A stretch of 6,359 bases of DNA from Trueperaceae bacterium (GCA_007130355.1 SLSQ01000172.1:1-6359); one strand, 5' to 3'; shown: positions 1 to 5,938, counted from the first letter of the stretch. The notes: generated from the letters alone by a model not told the origin. Made by a program: numbers and translations.

Positions 1-5
1 GCCCC

Positions 6-1274
6 GTGAGCGACCTGGCCGCCCGGCTCCGCGCGCTCCGCGGCGACGACGCGACGCGCGACGGCACGGAACGCCACGGCACGGAACCCGACGGCTCCGT
101 GCGCGACGGGGCGGCGCAGGACGGTTCGCAGCGGGAGCGAGGAACGCACGCCGTCGGCGCGCCGCCGGTCGGAGCGCGGCCCGTACCGCCTCCGTCGCCC
201 GAAGCGCTCGAAGCGATCGCGTACCGGTTGCGGGGCGAAGCGGTCCACGGACCGGACGGAACGCACCTACGGCTCGTCCACCGGGTGCCCGCAGGCGTTC
301 CGTACGGGACGCACCCGGTCGATCCTCCCGCCGACGATCCGGCGGCCGGGCCGGTCGCCTACCTGGACGCCGAGACCACCGGCCTCGCCGGCGGGACCGG
401 GACCTTCGCCTTCCTGGTCGCCTTCGCGGTGCACGCGACGGACGGTCTCGAGGTGCGTCTCGCCTTCGCGCCCGGACCGCAGCACGAGCGCGCCCTGCTG
501 ACGGCGGTGGCCGGTTGGGTCCGCGACGCCGGTACGGTCGTCACCTACAACGGCGCCTCGTTCGACCTGCCGCTGCTGCGGACGCGGGCGCGGCTGCACC
601 GGTTGCCCGACCCGTTCGCCGGCCGGGAGCACCTGGACCTGCTGCCGTGGGCGCGTCGGCTCTGGCGCACGTCGCTCCCGTCGTGCACGCTCTCCGAAGT
701 CGAGCGGTCGATCCTCGGCGTCCGGCGTTCCCGCGCGGACGTTCCCGGGGCCGAGGTCCCGTCCCGCTACCGATCGTTCCTGAGCAACTTGGAGGTCGCG
801 CCGCTCGAAGGCGTCATCTCCCACGCGCGCGACGACGTGGTCGCGCTGGCCGCGTTGCGGCGCCGTGTCCACGCCGCCCGGGCGTGGGCGGAGCACGGCG
901 GCGGCGAGCCGGTCGGCGGCGCGTCGGAGCGGCACGGACTGGGACGCGCCCTCGAGGCGTCCGGTCGCACCGACGCGGCGTTGCGTTGCTACCTGGCCGC
1001 CGAAGCCGAGCGACCGGAAGCCGCATGGGACGCGGCGCGGCTGTTGCGCCGGACCGGGCGCGTGGAGGAGGCGGTCGCCCGTTGGCACCGGCTCGCGGCG
1101 GAGGACGACCCGCGCGCCTGGATCGAGCTCGCCAAGCACCACGAGCATCGACGTCGCGACGTCGTCGGCGCGCTCCGCGCCGTGGCGCAGGCGGAACGGA
1201 CCGGAGGCGCCCGCCTCGACGACCTGGACTACCGTCGAGCGCGGCTCGAGGCGAAGCGCGCCGGGCCCGGCTGA
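6..1274 (+). CDS. YprB-like ribonuclease H-fold exonuclease domain protein with TPR-like C-terminus
   Basis: This 422-residue protein resembles the YprB family of predicted DEDD-type 3'-5' exonucleases. Its RNase H-fold core spans about residues 117-292. Exo I is DAETTG (D121, E123), exo II is YNGASFDLPLL (N182, D187), and exo III is around HARDDVVAL (H273, D276/D277). The stretch at 223-259 (SLPSCTLSEVE, then the RSRADVPG and P-x-RYRSFL region) is typical of YprB proteins. Residues 308-412 form helical, TPR-like repeats with G-R-x-(D/E)-x-A turns, possibly a partner-binding scaffold. Residues 18-42 are five tandem pentapeptides in a disordered N-terminal region before about residue 65. The start is GTG within GTGA, so translational coupling to an upstream gene is likely; the RBS lies outside the window. 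In related genomes YprB often follows a YprA-like DEAD/DEAH helicase, which could be the missing neighbour (inference). The 3' end overlaps the convergent SprT-like gene by 46 bases. Substrate and activity are unproven. Confidence 0.85.
   Translation: MSDLAARLRALRGDDATRDGTERHGTEPDGSVRDGAAQDGSQRERGTHAVGAPPVGARPVPPPSPEALEAIAYRLRGEAVHGPDGTHLRLVHRVPAGVPYGTHPVDPPADDPAAGPVAYLDAETTGLAGGTGTFAFLVAFAVHATDGLEVRLAFAPGPQHERALLTAVAGWVRDAGTVVTYNGASFDLPLLRTRARLHRLPDPFAGREHLDLLPWARRLWRTSLPSCTLSEVERSILGVRRSRADVPGAEVPSRYRSFLSNLEVAPLEGVISHARDDVVALAALRRRVHAARAWAEHGGGEPVGGASERHGLGRALEASGRTDAALRCYLAAEAERPEAAWDAARLLRRTGRVEEAVARWHRLAAEDDPRAWIELAKHHEHRRRDVVGALRAVAQAERTGGARLDDLDYRRARLEAKRAGPG
57..131 (+). repeat. Degenerate 15-nt tandem repeat encoding five pentapeptides
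   Basis: Five consecutive 15-base units encode RDGTE, RHGTE, PDGSV, RDGAA and QDGSQ (residues 18-42 of the YprB-like protein). The first two units are nearly identical: ACGGCACGGAAC occurs at 61-72 and again at 76-87. The period is a multiple of three, so unit gain or loss would keep the frame. The repeat sits in a disordered segment ahead of the nuclease domain. Confidence 0.75.
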
Positions 1275-1912
1275 AGCCGCATCGCCCCTCCGCACCGCTT
1301 GTGCCGGTAGGCCGACGATGGATGCTTCGGGCGTCGGTAGAGCGGGACGGTGCGGCCGCAGCGGAGGCAGATCATCGTCCAAGGCGCCGGGGCCAACGGC
1401 GCGGCACGGCAGGTGGCGCTCGGGTGCGCCCCGACCTCGCGCGCCACGGCGCGCCACAGCGGCCCGTGGTTCATCGCCTCGCGGCCGTGCCGCAGGTACG
1501 CCACCGCATGCGCGATCTCGTGCCGGAGCGTGTCCTCGACCATCGCGGGCGATGCGGACGGTTCGGAGCCGTCCGTTCGGAGAGGCCGCGGAGCGGTCGC
1601 GGGGCCGCTCGCGGCCAAGATCAGGTGACGGCTCAGGCGCACGGTGCCGTGCCGAGCGCCCGCCCGCACCCGCGTGGTTCCGAGGGTGCGCTTTCCGTGC
1701 CCGAATCCGAACGCCCAGTCGCGCAGTCCGTGCGCGAGCATCGCCTCCGCGGCGCGGTGCTCCCACTCGGCGAAGGCGGCCCCGTCCGGCCGGGGCCGGA
1801 TCAACCAGACGCGCCCTTCCGGACGTTCGTGCAGGGCGAAGGAGGCGCGCGTACCGGGGGGCCGGATGCCGGACGGAGGCGCGGCGAGCGGCGGGTCGTT
1901 CGCGAGGTCCAT
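1229..1912 (-). CDS. SprT-like zinc metalloprotease domain protein
   Basis: This 227-residue protein has the SprT-like architecture of a metalloprotease core followed by a zinc ribbon. The N-terminal half carries the family-type W-x-F-x-F-G-x-G-K-R-T-L-G-T-T strand region (66-80) and an I/V-x-L-S strand (91-99). The active-site helix is HEIAH (H131, E132, H135), and a third zinc ligand is probably H149 in NHG. The C-terminal ribbon is C182-x2-C185 with H204-x2-C207, so one of the usual four cysteines is histidine. SprT-like relatives such as eukaryotic Spartan cut proteins crosslinked to DNA; a similar role here is inference from the fold. No Shine-Dalgarno precedes the ATG at 1912, but a TAnnnT box lies 6 bases upstream, which fits a leaderless mRNA. 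It is divergent from the DEDDh exonuclease and overlaps the convergent YprB-like gene by 46 bases. The last 15 or so residues are R/A-rich and probably unstructured. Confidence 0.88.
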   Translation of the reverse strand: MDLANDPPLAAPPSGIRPPGTRASFALHERPEGRVWLIRPRPDGAAFAEWEHRAAEAMLAHGLRDWAFGFGHGKRTLGTTRVRAGARHGTVRLSRHLILAASGPATAPRPLRTDGSEPSASPAMVEDTLRHEIAHAVAYLRHGREAMNHGPLWRAVAREVGAHPSATCRAAPLAPAPWTMICLRCGRTVPLYRRPKHPSSAYRHKRCGGAMRLQPGPARFASSRARR

Positions 1913-1918
1913 GGGGGA

Positions 1919-1924
1919 AGGCTA
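1919..1924 (-). promoter_or_regulatory. -10 box (TAGCCT) for leaderless transcription of the SprT-like gene
   Basis: Read on the minus strand, TAGCCT matches TAnnnT and is followed by six pyrimidines (TCCCCC) and then the ATG at 1912. This spacing puts the transcription start at or next to the start codon. The pyrimidine-only spacer rules out a Shine-Dalgarno. Leaderless genes with this layout are common in Deinococcota and Actinobacteria. I see no convincing -35. Confidence 0.5.
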
Positions 1925-2022
1925 CCCGCACGGCGCGTCGGCGTAGAGACCGTGCAGGGCGGGGGCCGGGACGGTCCGAGACAGGAGCCGAGCGGCGGGC
2001 GGGCCCGGCCCCGCGGCCCGGG

Positions 2023-2028
2023 TATGCT
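2023..2028 (+). promoter_or_regulatory. -10 box (TATGCT) of the DEDDh exonuclease promoter
   Basis: TATGCT matches TAnnnT within a very GC-rich intergenic region. It would start a transcript at about 2035, giving a leader of about 17 bases that contains the Shine-Dalgarno at 2040-2047. No clear -35 is visible about 17 bases upstream, where the sequence is G/C only. Confidence 0.5.
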
Positions 2029-2039
2029 CGCCCCGGTCG

Positions 2040-2047
2040 AAAGGAGG
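2040..2047 (+). promoter_or_regulatory. Strong Shine-Dalgarno (AAAGGAGG) of the DEDDh exonuclease
   Basis: AAAGGAGG lies four bases before the ATG at 2052 and closely matches the anti-Shine-Dalgarno complement. It fixes the start of the exonuclease gene and contrasts with the divergent SprT-like gene, which has none. Confidence 0.75.
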
Positions 2048-2051
2048 CCCC

Positions 2052-2930
2052 ATGGACCAGACCGACGCCGAGCGGTACGCCGAGGCCCTCGCCGCGCACC
2101 CCGACTACCGGGTCCTGCGCCGGCTCCCGGAGCGACCGGCCAGCGACGGGGCGGGGGAGCCGGTCCGGACCGGCCTCTACGTCGACGTCGAGACGACCGG
2201 CGTCGACCCGGAGCACGACCGCGTCATCGAGCTCGCCATGGTCCTCTTCGGCTACGACGCCCAAGGACGGATCACCGGCACGATGGACCGGTTCGATCAG
2301 CTCGAGGATCCCGGCAGGCCGATCCCGCCCGAGGTCGTGGCGCTCACCGGCATCCGCGACGAGGACGTCCACGGGCGCGCCATCGACGACCGGGCGGTCG
2401 CCGCCCTGGTCGAGCGCGCCCACCTGGTCGTGGCGCACAACGCCGCGTTCGACCGGGCGTTCCTCGAGGCCCGCCTGCCGCTCTTCGCCGATCTGCCGTG
2501 GGCGTGCAGCGCGCACGACGTCGGCTGGGGCGACGAGGGGATGGAGAGCCGCAAGCTCGAGTGGCTCGCCTACCGGTTCGGCGTCTTCTACGAGGGACAC
2601 CGCGCCGAGGTCGACTGCGTCGCCGGCGTCCACGTCCTCGCCCAACCGCTCCCTCGGAGCGGAACGATCGCGATGAACGCGCTCCTGGACGCGGCGCGCC
2701 GGAGGACGGTCCGATTCGCGGCGGTCGGGGCTCCGTTCGAGACGAAGGACCTCCTCAAGGCGCGCGGCTACCGCTGGCGCCCGCGCCGCAAGGTGTGGGT
2801 CCGCTCCGTGCCGGAGCAGGAGGCGGACGTCGAGCGCGCCTGGTTGCGCGAACGGATCTACGCCGGCGGGGGCGCCGCCGAAGAACGGTTCGTCACCGCC
2901 TACGAGAGGTACTCGAAGCGCGCCGAATGA
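2052..2930 (+). CDS. DnaQ-like DEDDh 3'-5' exonuclease with an extra C-terminal domain
   Basis: This 292-residue protein contains a complete DEDDh exonuclease domain at about residues 41-197. Exo I is DVETTG (D45, E47), exo II is HNAAFDRAF (D134), and exo III is HRAEVD (H183, D188), so all five catalytic residues are present. The domain fold is that of the DNA polymerase III epsilon subunit. Without a polymerase and with extra parts at both ends, this is more likely a stand-alone repair or RNA/DNA-trimming nuclease than the replicative proofreader. Residues 1-40 are a short helical lead with a DYRVLRRLPER segment. Residues 219-271 form a separate small domain built on APFETKDLLKARGYRWRP and KVWVRSV, a pattern resembling DUF5710-type modules and seen fused to some bacterial exonucleases; its ligand is unknown to me. 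The start is well supported by AAAGGAGG. The gene has its own promoter, divergent from the SprT-like protease, and ends 74 bases before the next gene. Confidence 0.9.
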   Translation: MDQTDAERYAEALAAHPDYRVLRRLPERPASDGAGEPVRTGLYVDVETTGVDPEHDRVIELAMVLFGYDAQGRITGTMDRFDQLEDPGRPIPPEVVALTGIRDEDVHGRAIDDRAVAALVERAHLVVAHNAAFDRAFLEARLPLFADLPWACSAHDVGWGDEGMESRKLEWLAYRFGVFYEGHRAEVDCVAGVHVLAQPLPRSGTIAMNALLDAARRRTVRFAAVGAPFETKDLLKARGYRWRPRRKVWVRSVPEQEADVERAWLRERIYAGGGAAEERFVTAYERYSKRAE

Positions 2931-2962
2931 GATCGGGAGGCGGCGGAGTCGCGCGGCGGTCG

Positions 2963-2971
2963 TGCTAGCAT
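2963..2971 (+). promoter_or_regulatory. Extended -10 promoter element (TGCTAGCAT)
   Basis: TGCTAGCAT combines an upstream TG with a TAnnnT -10 box (TAGCAT at 2966-2971) in the 74-base gap after the exonuclease gene. It would start a transcript near 2978, giving a leader of about 27 bases ahead of the ATG at 3005. The following gene therefore probably has its own promoter rather than relying on read-through. No convincing -35 is seen, as is usual for extended -10 promoters. Confidence 0.5.
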
Positions 2972-2992
2972 GACCGAAACCCCGCATGGGCT

Positions 2993-2998
2993 GGGAGG
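2993..2998 (+). promoter_or_regulatory. Shine-Dalgarno (GGGAGG) of the 447-residue protein
   Basis: GGGAGG followed by TCGTTC lies six bases before the ATG at 3005. An in-frame TAG at 2966 means no start much further upstream is possible, so the start is secure. Confidence 0.65.
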
Positions 2999-3004
2999 TC
3001 GTTC

Positions 3005-4348
3005 ATGGGCGAACGCGAAGTCCGGTCGGACGCCGGACACCACGGAGATGGAACGTACCGCGTCGACCTGACGCGTCGCTGTCTCACCTCCGGAATCGTC
3101 CAACTTCCCCTCGCCCTCAGGGACCGGATTCCTGAGGGCGACATCGTGGGCGCCGACGTGGAACGGGAGGTCGCGTTCGACCTCCGTTGCACGCCGCCCC
3201 GGCACCTGGCCGGGCTGCGCCCGTTCTTCGAAGCGCACGAGCTCGAGGTGAACGACGCCGTCGAGTTCCGCCTCGCCGAGGGCGCGGTCCGGCTGGCGCC
3301 GGTCAAGCGCGCCCGCAAGAGCGAGCGGGAACGCGAGGGAGGAACGGCGTACCGGTCGAGCTGGAGCGCCTTCCTCGCCGAACAGGAGCCTGCCCGCACG
3401 AAACGCGTCGCCTACGGCGACCGTGGCGCGCACGCACCACCGTCGACCGCCGGGGACGGCGCCGGCGTGGCCCGTCCGAGCGGCCGCGCAGCGGTGCCGA
3501 CCGACGCGACCGAGCACGACGCGAGCGAGCACGGCGCGACCGAGCGCGCGACCACCGAGCGTGAGGCCACCGAGCGCGTGGCGACGGACCGCGAGGCGAG
3601 CGGCCCGGACGAGGTGCGCGTGGTCGAACGGATCGGCAGCGTGACGGTGCGGAGGCTCGGCCGCGGCGATCTCGCACGTCCCGCGCCCTCGGTGCCCGCC
3701 GAGGTGCAGCCCGCCGCCTCGGAGTCGCTCGGGACCGAGGCGCTCCCGCCCGATCCCGTCCCGCCCGAGCCGGGATCGACCGGATCGGGAACGTCCGAAC
3801 CGACGCGCCGTCGCGTCGGCGGGCCCGCGGAGGTCGCGGCGACCGTCGACGCCGATCGGACCGCAGCCGATGCCCGGGCGGCTGCGGCCGGGGCCGAGCT
3901 CCGCACGCCGACCGCGCCTGCGGCAGGTCCTGCCCCGACCCCGACCGCGCCGAAGGTGCGCCGGACGCGGGGACGCGCCTACGGGGTCCGGCCCGTCCGT
4001 CGCGAAGAGCCGGTGGTGACCGAGGACGACCTCGCCGATCCGAACGACCGTCGCCCCCGCATGGTGCTGGGCCCGCCGCGGCCGGTGCACGAGGTCGAGC
4101 GCGATCGCCAGGAGCAGGTCAGCCGCTTCGGCGATCTGCGCAGCCGCATCGTGCGCTGGCTGCTCGACCCGAGCACCCCGGTGATCGTGCCGTTCGACCG
4201 GGTGCAGCGGACGTTCGAGCTCGAGCCGCAGGTGGCGGCCGAGATGATGCAGGGGATCCTCGACGAACCCCCGCCCAGCCTCCGGCTCACGCCGCTCCGG
4301 GAGGGGATCGTCCGGGTGTCGCGCGTGACCGTCAGCGTCGAGGACTGA
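3005..4348 (+). CDS. Uncharacterised two-domain protein with a long disordered, repeat-bearing linker
   Basis: I do not recognise a named family for this 447-residue protein. Residues 17-101 look like a compact beta-rich domain: YRVDLTRRCLTSGIVQLP, then LRDRIPEGDIVGADV, a basic RHLAGLRPFFEAHELEVND segment and an EFRL/VRLAPVKR end. It loosely recalls small barrel DNA-binding folds (AbrB- or B3-like) and, from memory, N-terminal regions of hypothetical Deinococcota proteins; both are inference. Residues 102-340 are Ala/Pro/Arg/Glu-rich and probably disordered, with six tandem pentapeptides at 169-198 and a possible short strand at 206-220. Residues 357-447 are again compact: helices (VHEVERDRQEQVSRFGDLRSRIVRWLL), a PVIVPFDRVQRTFELEP segment, a helix AAEMMQGIL and a final beta hairpin (SLRLTP, GIVRVSRVTV), the order expected of a winged-helix-like fold. 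No signal peptide or membrane segment is seen. It has its own promoter and RBS. A DNA-bridging or regulatory role is only a guess. Confidence 0.8.
   Translation: MGEREVRSDAGHHGDGTYRVDLTRRCLTSGIVQLPLALRDRIPEGDIVGADVEREVAFDLRCTPPRHLAGLRPFFEAHELEVNDAVEFRLAEGAVRLAPVKRARKSEREREGGTAYRSSWSAFLAEQEPARTKRVAYGDRGAHAPPSTAGDGAGVARPSGRAAVPTDATEHDASEHGATERATTEREATERVATDREASGPDEVRVVERIGSVTVRRLGRGDLARPAPSVPAEVQPAASESLGTEALPPDPVPPEPGSTGSGTSEPTRRRVGGPAEVAATVDADRTAADARAAAAGAELRTPTAPAAGPAPTPTAPKVRRTRGRAYGVRPVRREEPVVTEDDLADPNDRRPRMVLGPPRPVHEVERDRQEQVSRFGDLRSRIVRWLLDPSTPVIVPFDRVQRTFELEPQVAAEMMQGILDEPPPSLRLTPLREGIVRVSRVTVSVED
3111..3141. repeat. Perfect 11-bp inverted repeat inside coding sequence
   Basis: TCGCCCTCAGG (3111-3121) is the exact reverse complement of CCTGAGGGCGA (3131-3141). 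In RNA, G3122-U3130 and A3123-U3129 extend the stem to 13 pairs around a five-base loop (CCGGA). It lies about 106 bases after the start codon of the 447-residue protein and encodes part of its LALRDRIPEGD segment. Possible roles are an intragenic mRNA structure, a palindromic protein-binding site, or a chance result of GC-rich codon choice. Confidence 0.7.
3509..3598 (+). repeat. Degenerate 15-nt tandem repeat encoding six pentapeptides
   Basis: Six consecutive 15-base units encode TEHDA, SEHGA, TERAT, TEREA, TERVA and TDREA (residues 169-198 of the 447-residue protein). The first two codons are almost always Thr/Ser followed by Glu/Asp. The high charge and lack of hydrophobic residues indicate a soluble linker, either disordered or a single charged helix. 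Confidence 0.75.
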
Positions 4349-4365
4349 ACGACGCGGACCCTGGA

Positions 4366-4404
4366 GGGGCGACCCCGGGCCGTAGCCGGTCCGGGGCCGT
4401 CCCC
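4366..4404. terminator. Terminator-like hairpin between convergent genes
   Basis: CCCCGGGCC (4373-4381) pairs with GGTCCGGGG (4388-4396), giving nine pairs with one G-U around a six-base loop. GGGG (4366-4369) and CCCC (4401-4404) can lengthen the stem across an imperfect internal loop. It lies in the 65-base gap between the converging stops at 4348 and 4414, where a bidirectional terminator is expected. No U tract follows on either strand, so intrinsic termination strength is uncertain. Confidence 0.5.
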
Positions 4405-4413
4405 GCTTCGGGT

Positions 4414-5934
4414 TCAGGCGTCGTCGTCGCGCTTCCCGAACCAGCCGACCGGTTCCGGGTCCAGGTTCCAGTAGAGGTGCTTCTCCTCCTGGTACTCGGC
4501 CAGTCCGGTGCGGCCCAGCTCTCGGCCGATCCCGCTCTCGCCAAACCCGCCCCACGGCGCCTCGGGGAAGTACGGGTGGAAGTCGTTCAGCCAGACGGTG
4601 CCGAAGCGGAGACGACGGGCGGCCCGCATGGCGCGGGCGGCGTCGCGTGAGAAGATCCCGGCGGCCAGGCCGGTGCGGGTGGCCGAGGCGAGACGGATCC
4701 CCTCGGCGTCGCCGTCGAACGTCTCGATCGTGAGCACCGGACCGAAGATCTCCTCGCGCGCGACGCGGCCGTCGTGCGGCAGCCCGGTCAGCACCGTCGG
4801 TTCGAGGAAGGTCCCCTGCGCGAAGCGGGGATCGGACGGGCGTCCGCCGCCGGCGACCAGGGTCGCGCCCTCCTCCTGCGCCAACGCCACGTAGCCCTGA
4901 ACCTTCTCGAGGTGCTCGGGCGAGATCACCGGACCGAGCTCGGTCGCCTCCTCCCAGCCGAACCCGATCCGGATTCGACCGACCCGGTCCACGATCCGCT
5001 CGGTCAGGGCGTCGGCGACGCTCCGGTCGACGAGCAGGCGAGAGCCGGCGGAGCAGACCTGGCCGGCGTGGTAGTACACCGCGTTCAAGGCCTGGTCGCT
5101 GGCGAGGTCCAGGTCGGCGTCGGCCAGCACCAGGTTCGGGTTCTTCCCCCCGAGCTCGAGCGCCACGCGCGCCACGTTCTCGGCGGCGGCGCGGGCGATG
5201 CGGCGCCCGGTGACGATGCCGCCGGTGAACGAGATCAGGTCGACGCGCGGATCCTCGGTCAGGGGAGCGCCCACCGCGGCGCCGCCGCCCAGGACGACGT
5301 TCGCGACACCATCCGGGAGGCCGGCCTCCTGCAGCATCTCGCCGATGCGCAGGGTGGTGAGCGGCGTCAGCTCGCTCGGCTTGATCACGAAGGTGCAGCC
5401 GGCGGCGAGGGCGGGCGCGATCTTCCACGACGCCTGCAGCAGCGGGTAGTTCCACGGCGTGATCATCGCGACCACGCCGACCGGTTCGTGCACCGTGAGG
5501 CTGAGCGCGTCGGTCGGGACCGGGTTGACGTCGCCGCGGGCGGTGCGGGCCTCGGCGGCGTAGTAGCGGAACACCTGCGCGATCTGGTCCATGTCGGCGC
5601 GGGACTCGACCAGCGTCTTGCCGGTGTCGAGCGTCTCGAGCCAGGCGAGCTCCTCCGTCTCGGCATCGATCGCGTCGGCGACGCGCTCGAGCAGGCGAGC
5701 GCGATCCTGGACCGGGGTGCGCGGCCACGGTCCGTCGTCGAACGCCGTCCGGGCGGCGCTCAGCGCCGCGTCGACGTCGGCGGCGCCGGCCTCCGGCACG
5801 GTCAGGACGGTGGCGCCGCTGGCCGGGTCGAGCGTGTCGCGGGTCGCGCCGTCGCGCGCCTCCGTGAAGCGGCCGCCGATCTGCAGCGCGGCGCGCGGCA
5901 GGCGGGGCGCGCGGGGGGGTTCGGTGTCGGGCAT
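4414..5934 (-). CDS. gbsA: Betaine aldehyde dehydrogenase-like NAD(P)-dependent aldehyde dehydrogenase
   Basis: This 506-residue protein is a full-length aldehyde dehydrogenase, oxidising an aldehyde to its acid with NAD(P)+. Visible landmarks are ITPWNYPLLQASWKIAP with N162, the cofactor-binding lysine K185 in IKPSE, the FTGGIVTG turn (236-243), the general base E260 in ELGGKNPN, the catalytic C294 in HAGQVCSAGSR, and EEIFGPV (394-400). The segments HAGQVCSAGSRLLV and TVWLNDFHPYF-x-x-APWGG, and an ending of the form EY-x-E-x-KH-x-Y-x-N...P-V-x-WF, closely recall Bacillus subtilis GbsA, which converts betaine aldehyde to glycine betaine, an osmoprotectant. Substrate assignment rests on this resemblance; another amino-aldehyde is possible. 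I chose ATG 5934 because GGAGGT (5939-5944) precedes it by four bases; an in-frame GTG at 5955 would add seven residues but has no RBS. No choline-oxidising partner (GbsB/BetA type) is in the window. A HAD phosphatase-like gene lies 87 bases upstream on the same strand. Confidence 0.93.
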   Translation of the reverse strand: MPDTEPPRAPRLPRAALQIGGRFTEARDGATRDTLDPASGATVLTVPEAGAADVDAALSAARTAFDDGPWPRTPVQDRARLLERVADAIDAETEELAWLETLDTGKTLVESRADMDQIAQVFRYYAAEARTARGDVNPVPTDALSLTVHEPVGVVAMITPWNYPLLQASWKIAPALAAGCTFVIKPSELTPLTTLRIGEMLQEAGLPDGVANVVLGGGAAVGAPLTEDPRVDLISFTGGIVTGRRIARAAAENVARVALELGGKNPNLVLADADLDLASDQALNAVYYHAGQVCSAGSRLLVDRSVADALTERIVDRVGRIRIGFGWEEATELGPVISPEHLEKVQGYVALAQEEGATLVAGGGRPSDPRFAQGTFLEPTVLTGLPHDGRVAREEIFGPVLTIETFDGDAEGIRLASATRTGLAAGIFSRDAARAMRAARRLRFGTVWLNDFHPYFPEAPWGGFGESGIGRELGRTGLAEYQEEKHLYWNLDPEPVGWFGKRDDDA

Positions 5935-5938
5935 GCGG

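Noticed and set aside
2001..2022. GC-only palindromic stretch (CCCGG...CCGGG with an internal CCGCGG)
   Set aside because: The arms are only five bases of G and C in a G/C-only stretch, so this is expected by chance.
865..2676. A 603-codon plus-strand open frame
   Set aside because: It is out of frame with the YprB-like and exonuclease genes and extremely Arg/Ser/Pro-rich.
515..2968. An 817-codon plus-strand open frame
   Set aside because: It overlaps three well-supported genes in other frames, and its translation is low-complexity Arg/Gly/Ala/Pro with no recognisable family.
267..2987. A 906-codon minus-strand open frame across the left half
   Set aside because: It runs antisense to the YprB-like and exonuclease genes, is Arg/Pro/Gly-rich without domain motifs, and also crosses the SprT-like gene in another frame. 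Such shadows are expected at this GC content.
2970..3077. Short upstream ORF beginning at the ATG in the -10 region before the 447-residue gene
   Set aside because: Its ATG overlaps the predicted -10 box and would not be transcribed, it has no RBS, and the peptide has no distinctive features.
2900..5728. A 942-codon minus-strand open frame
   Set aside because: It is a shadow of the aldehyde dehydrogenase in another frame and antisense to the 447-residue gene; no domains, biased composition.
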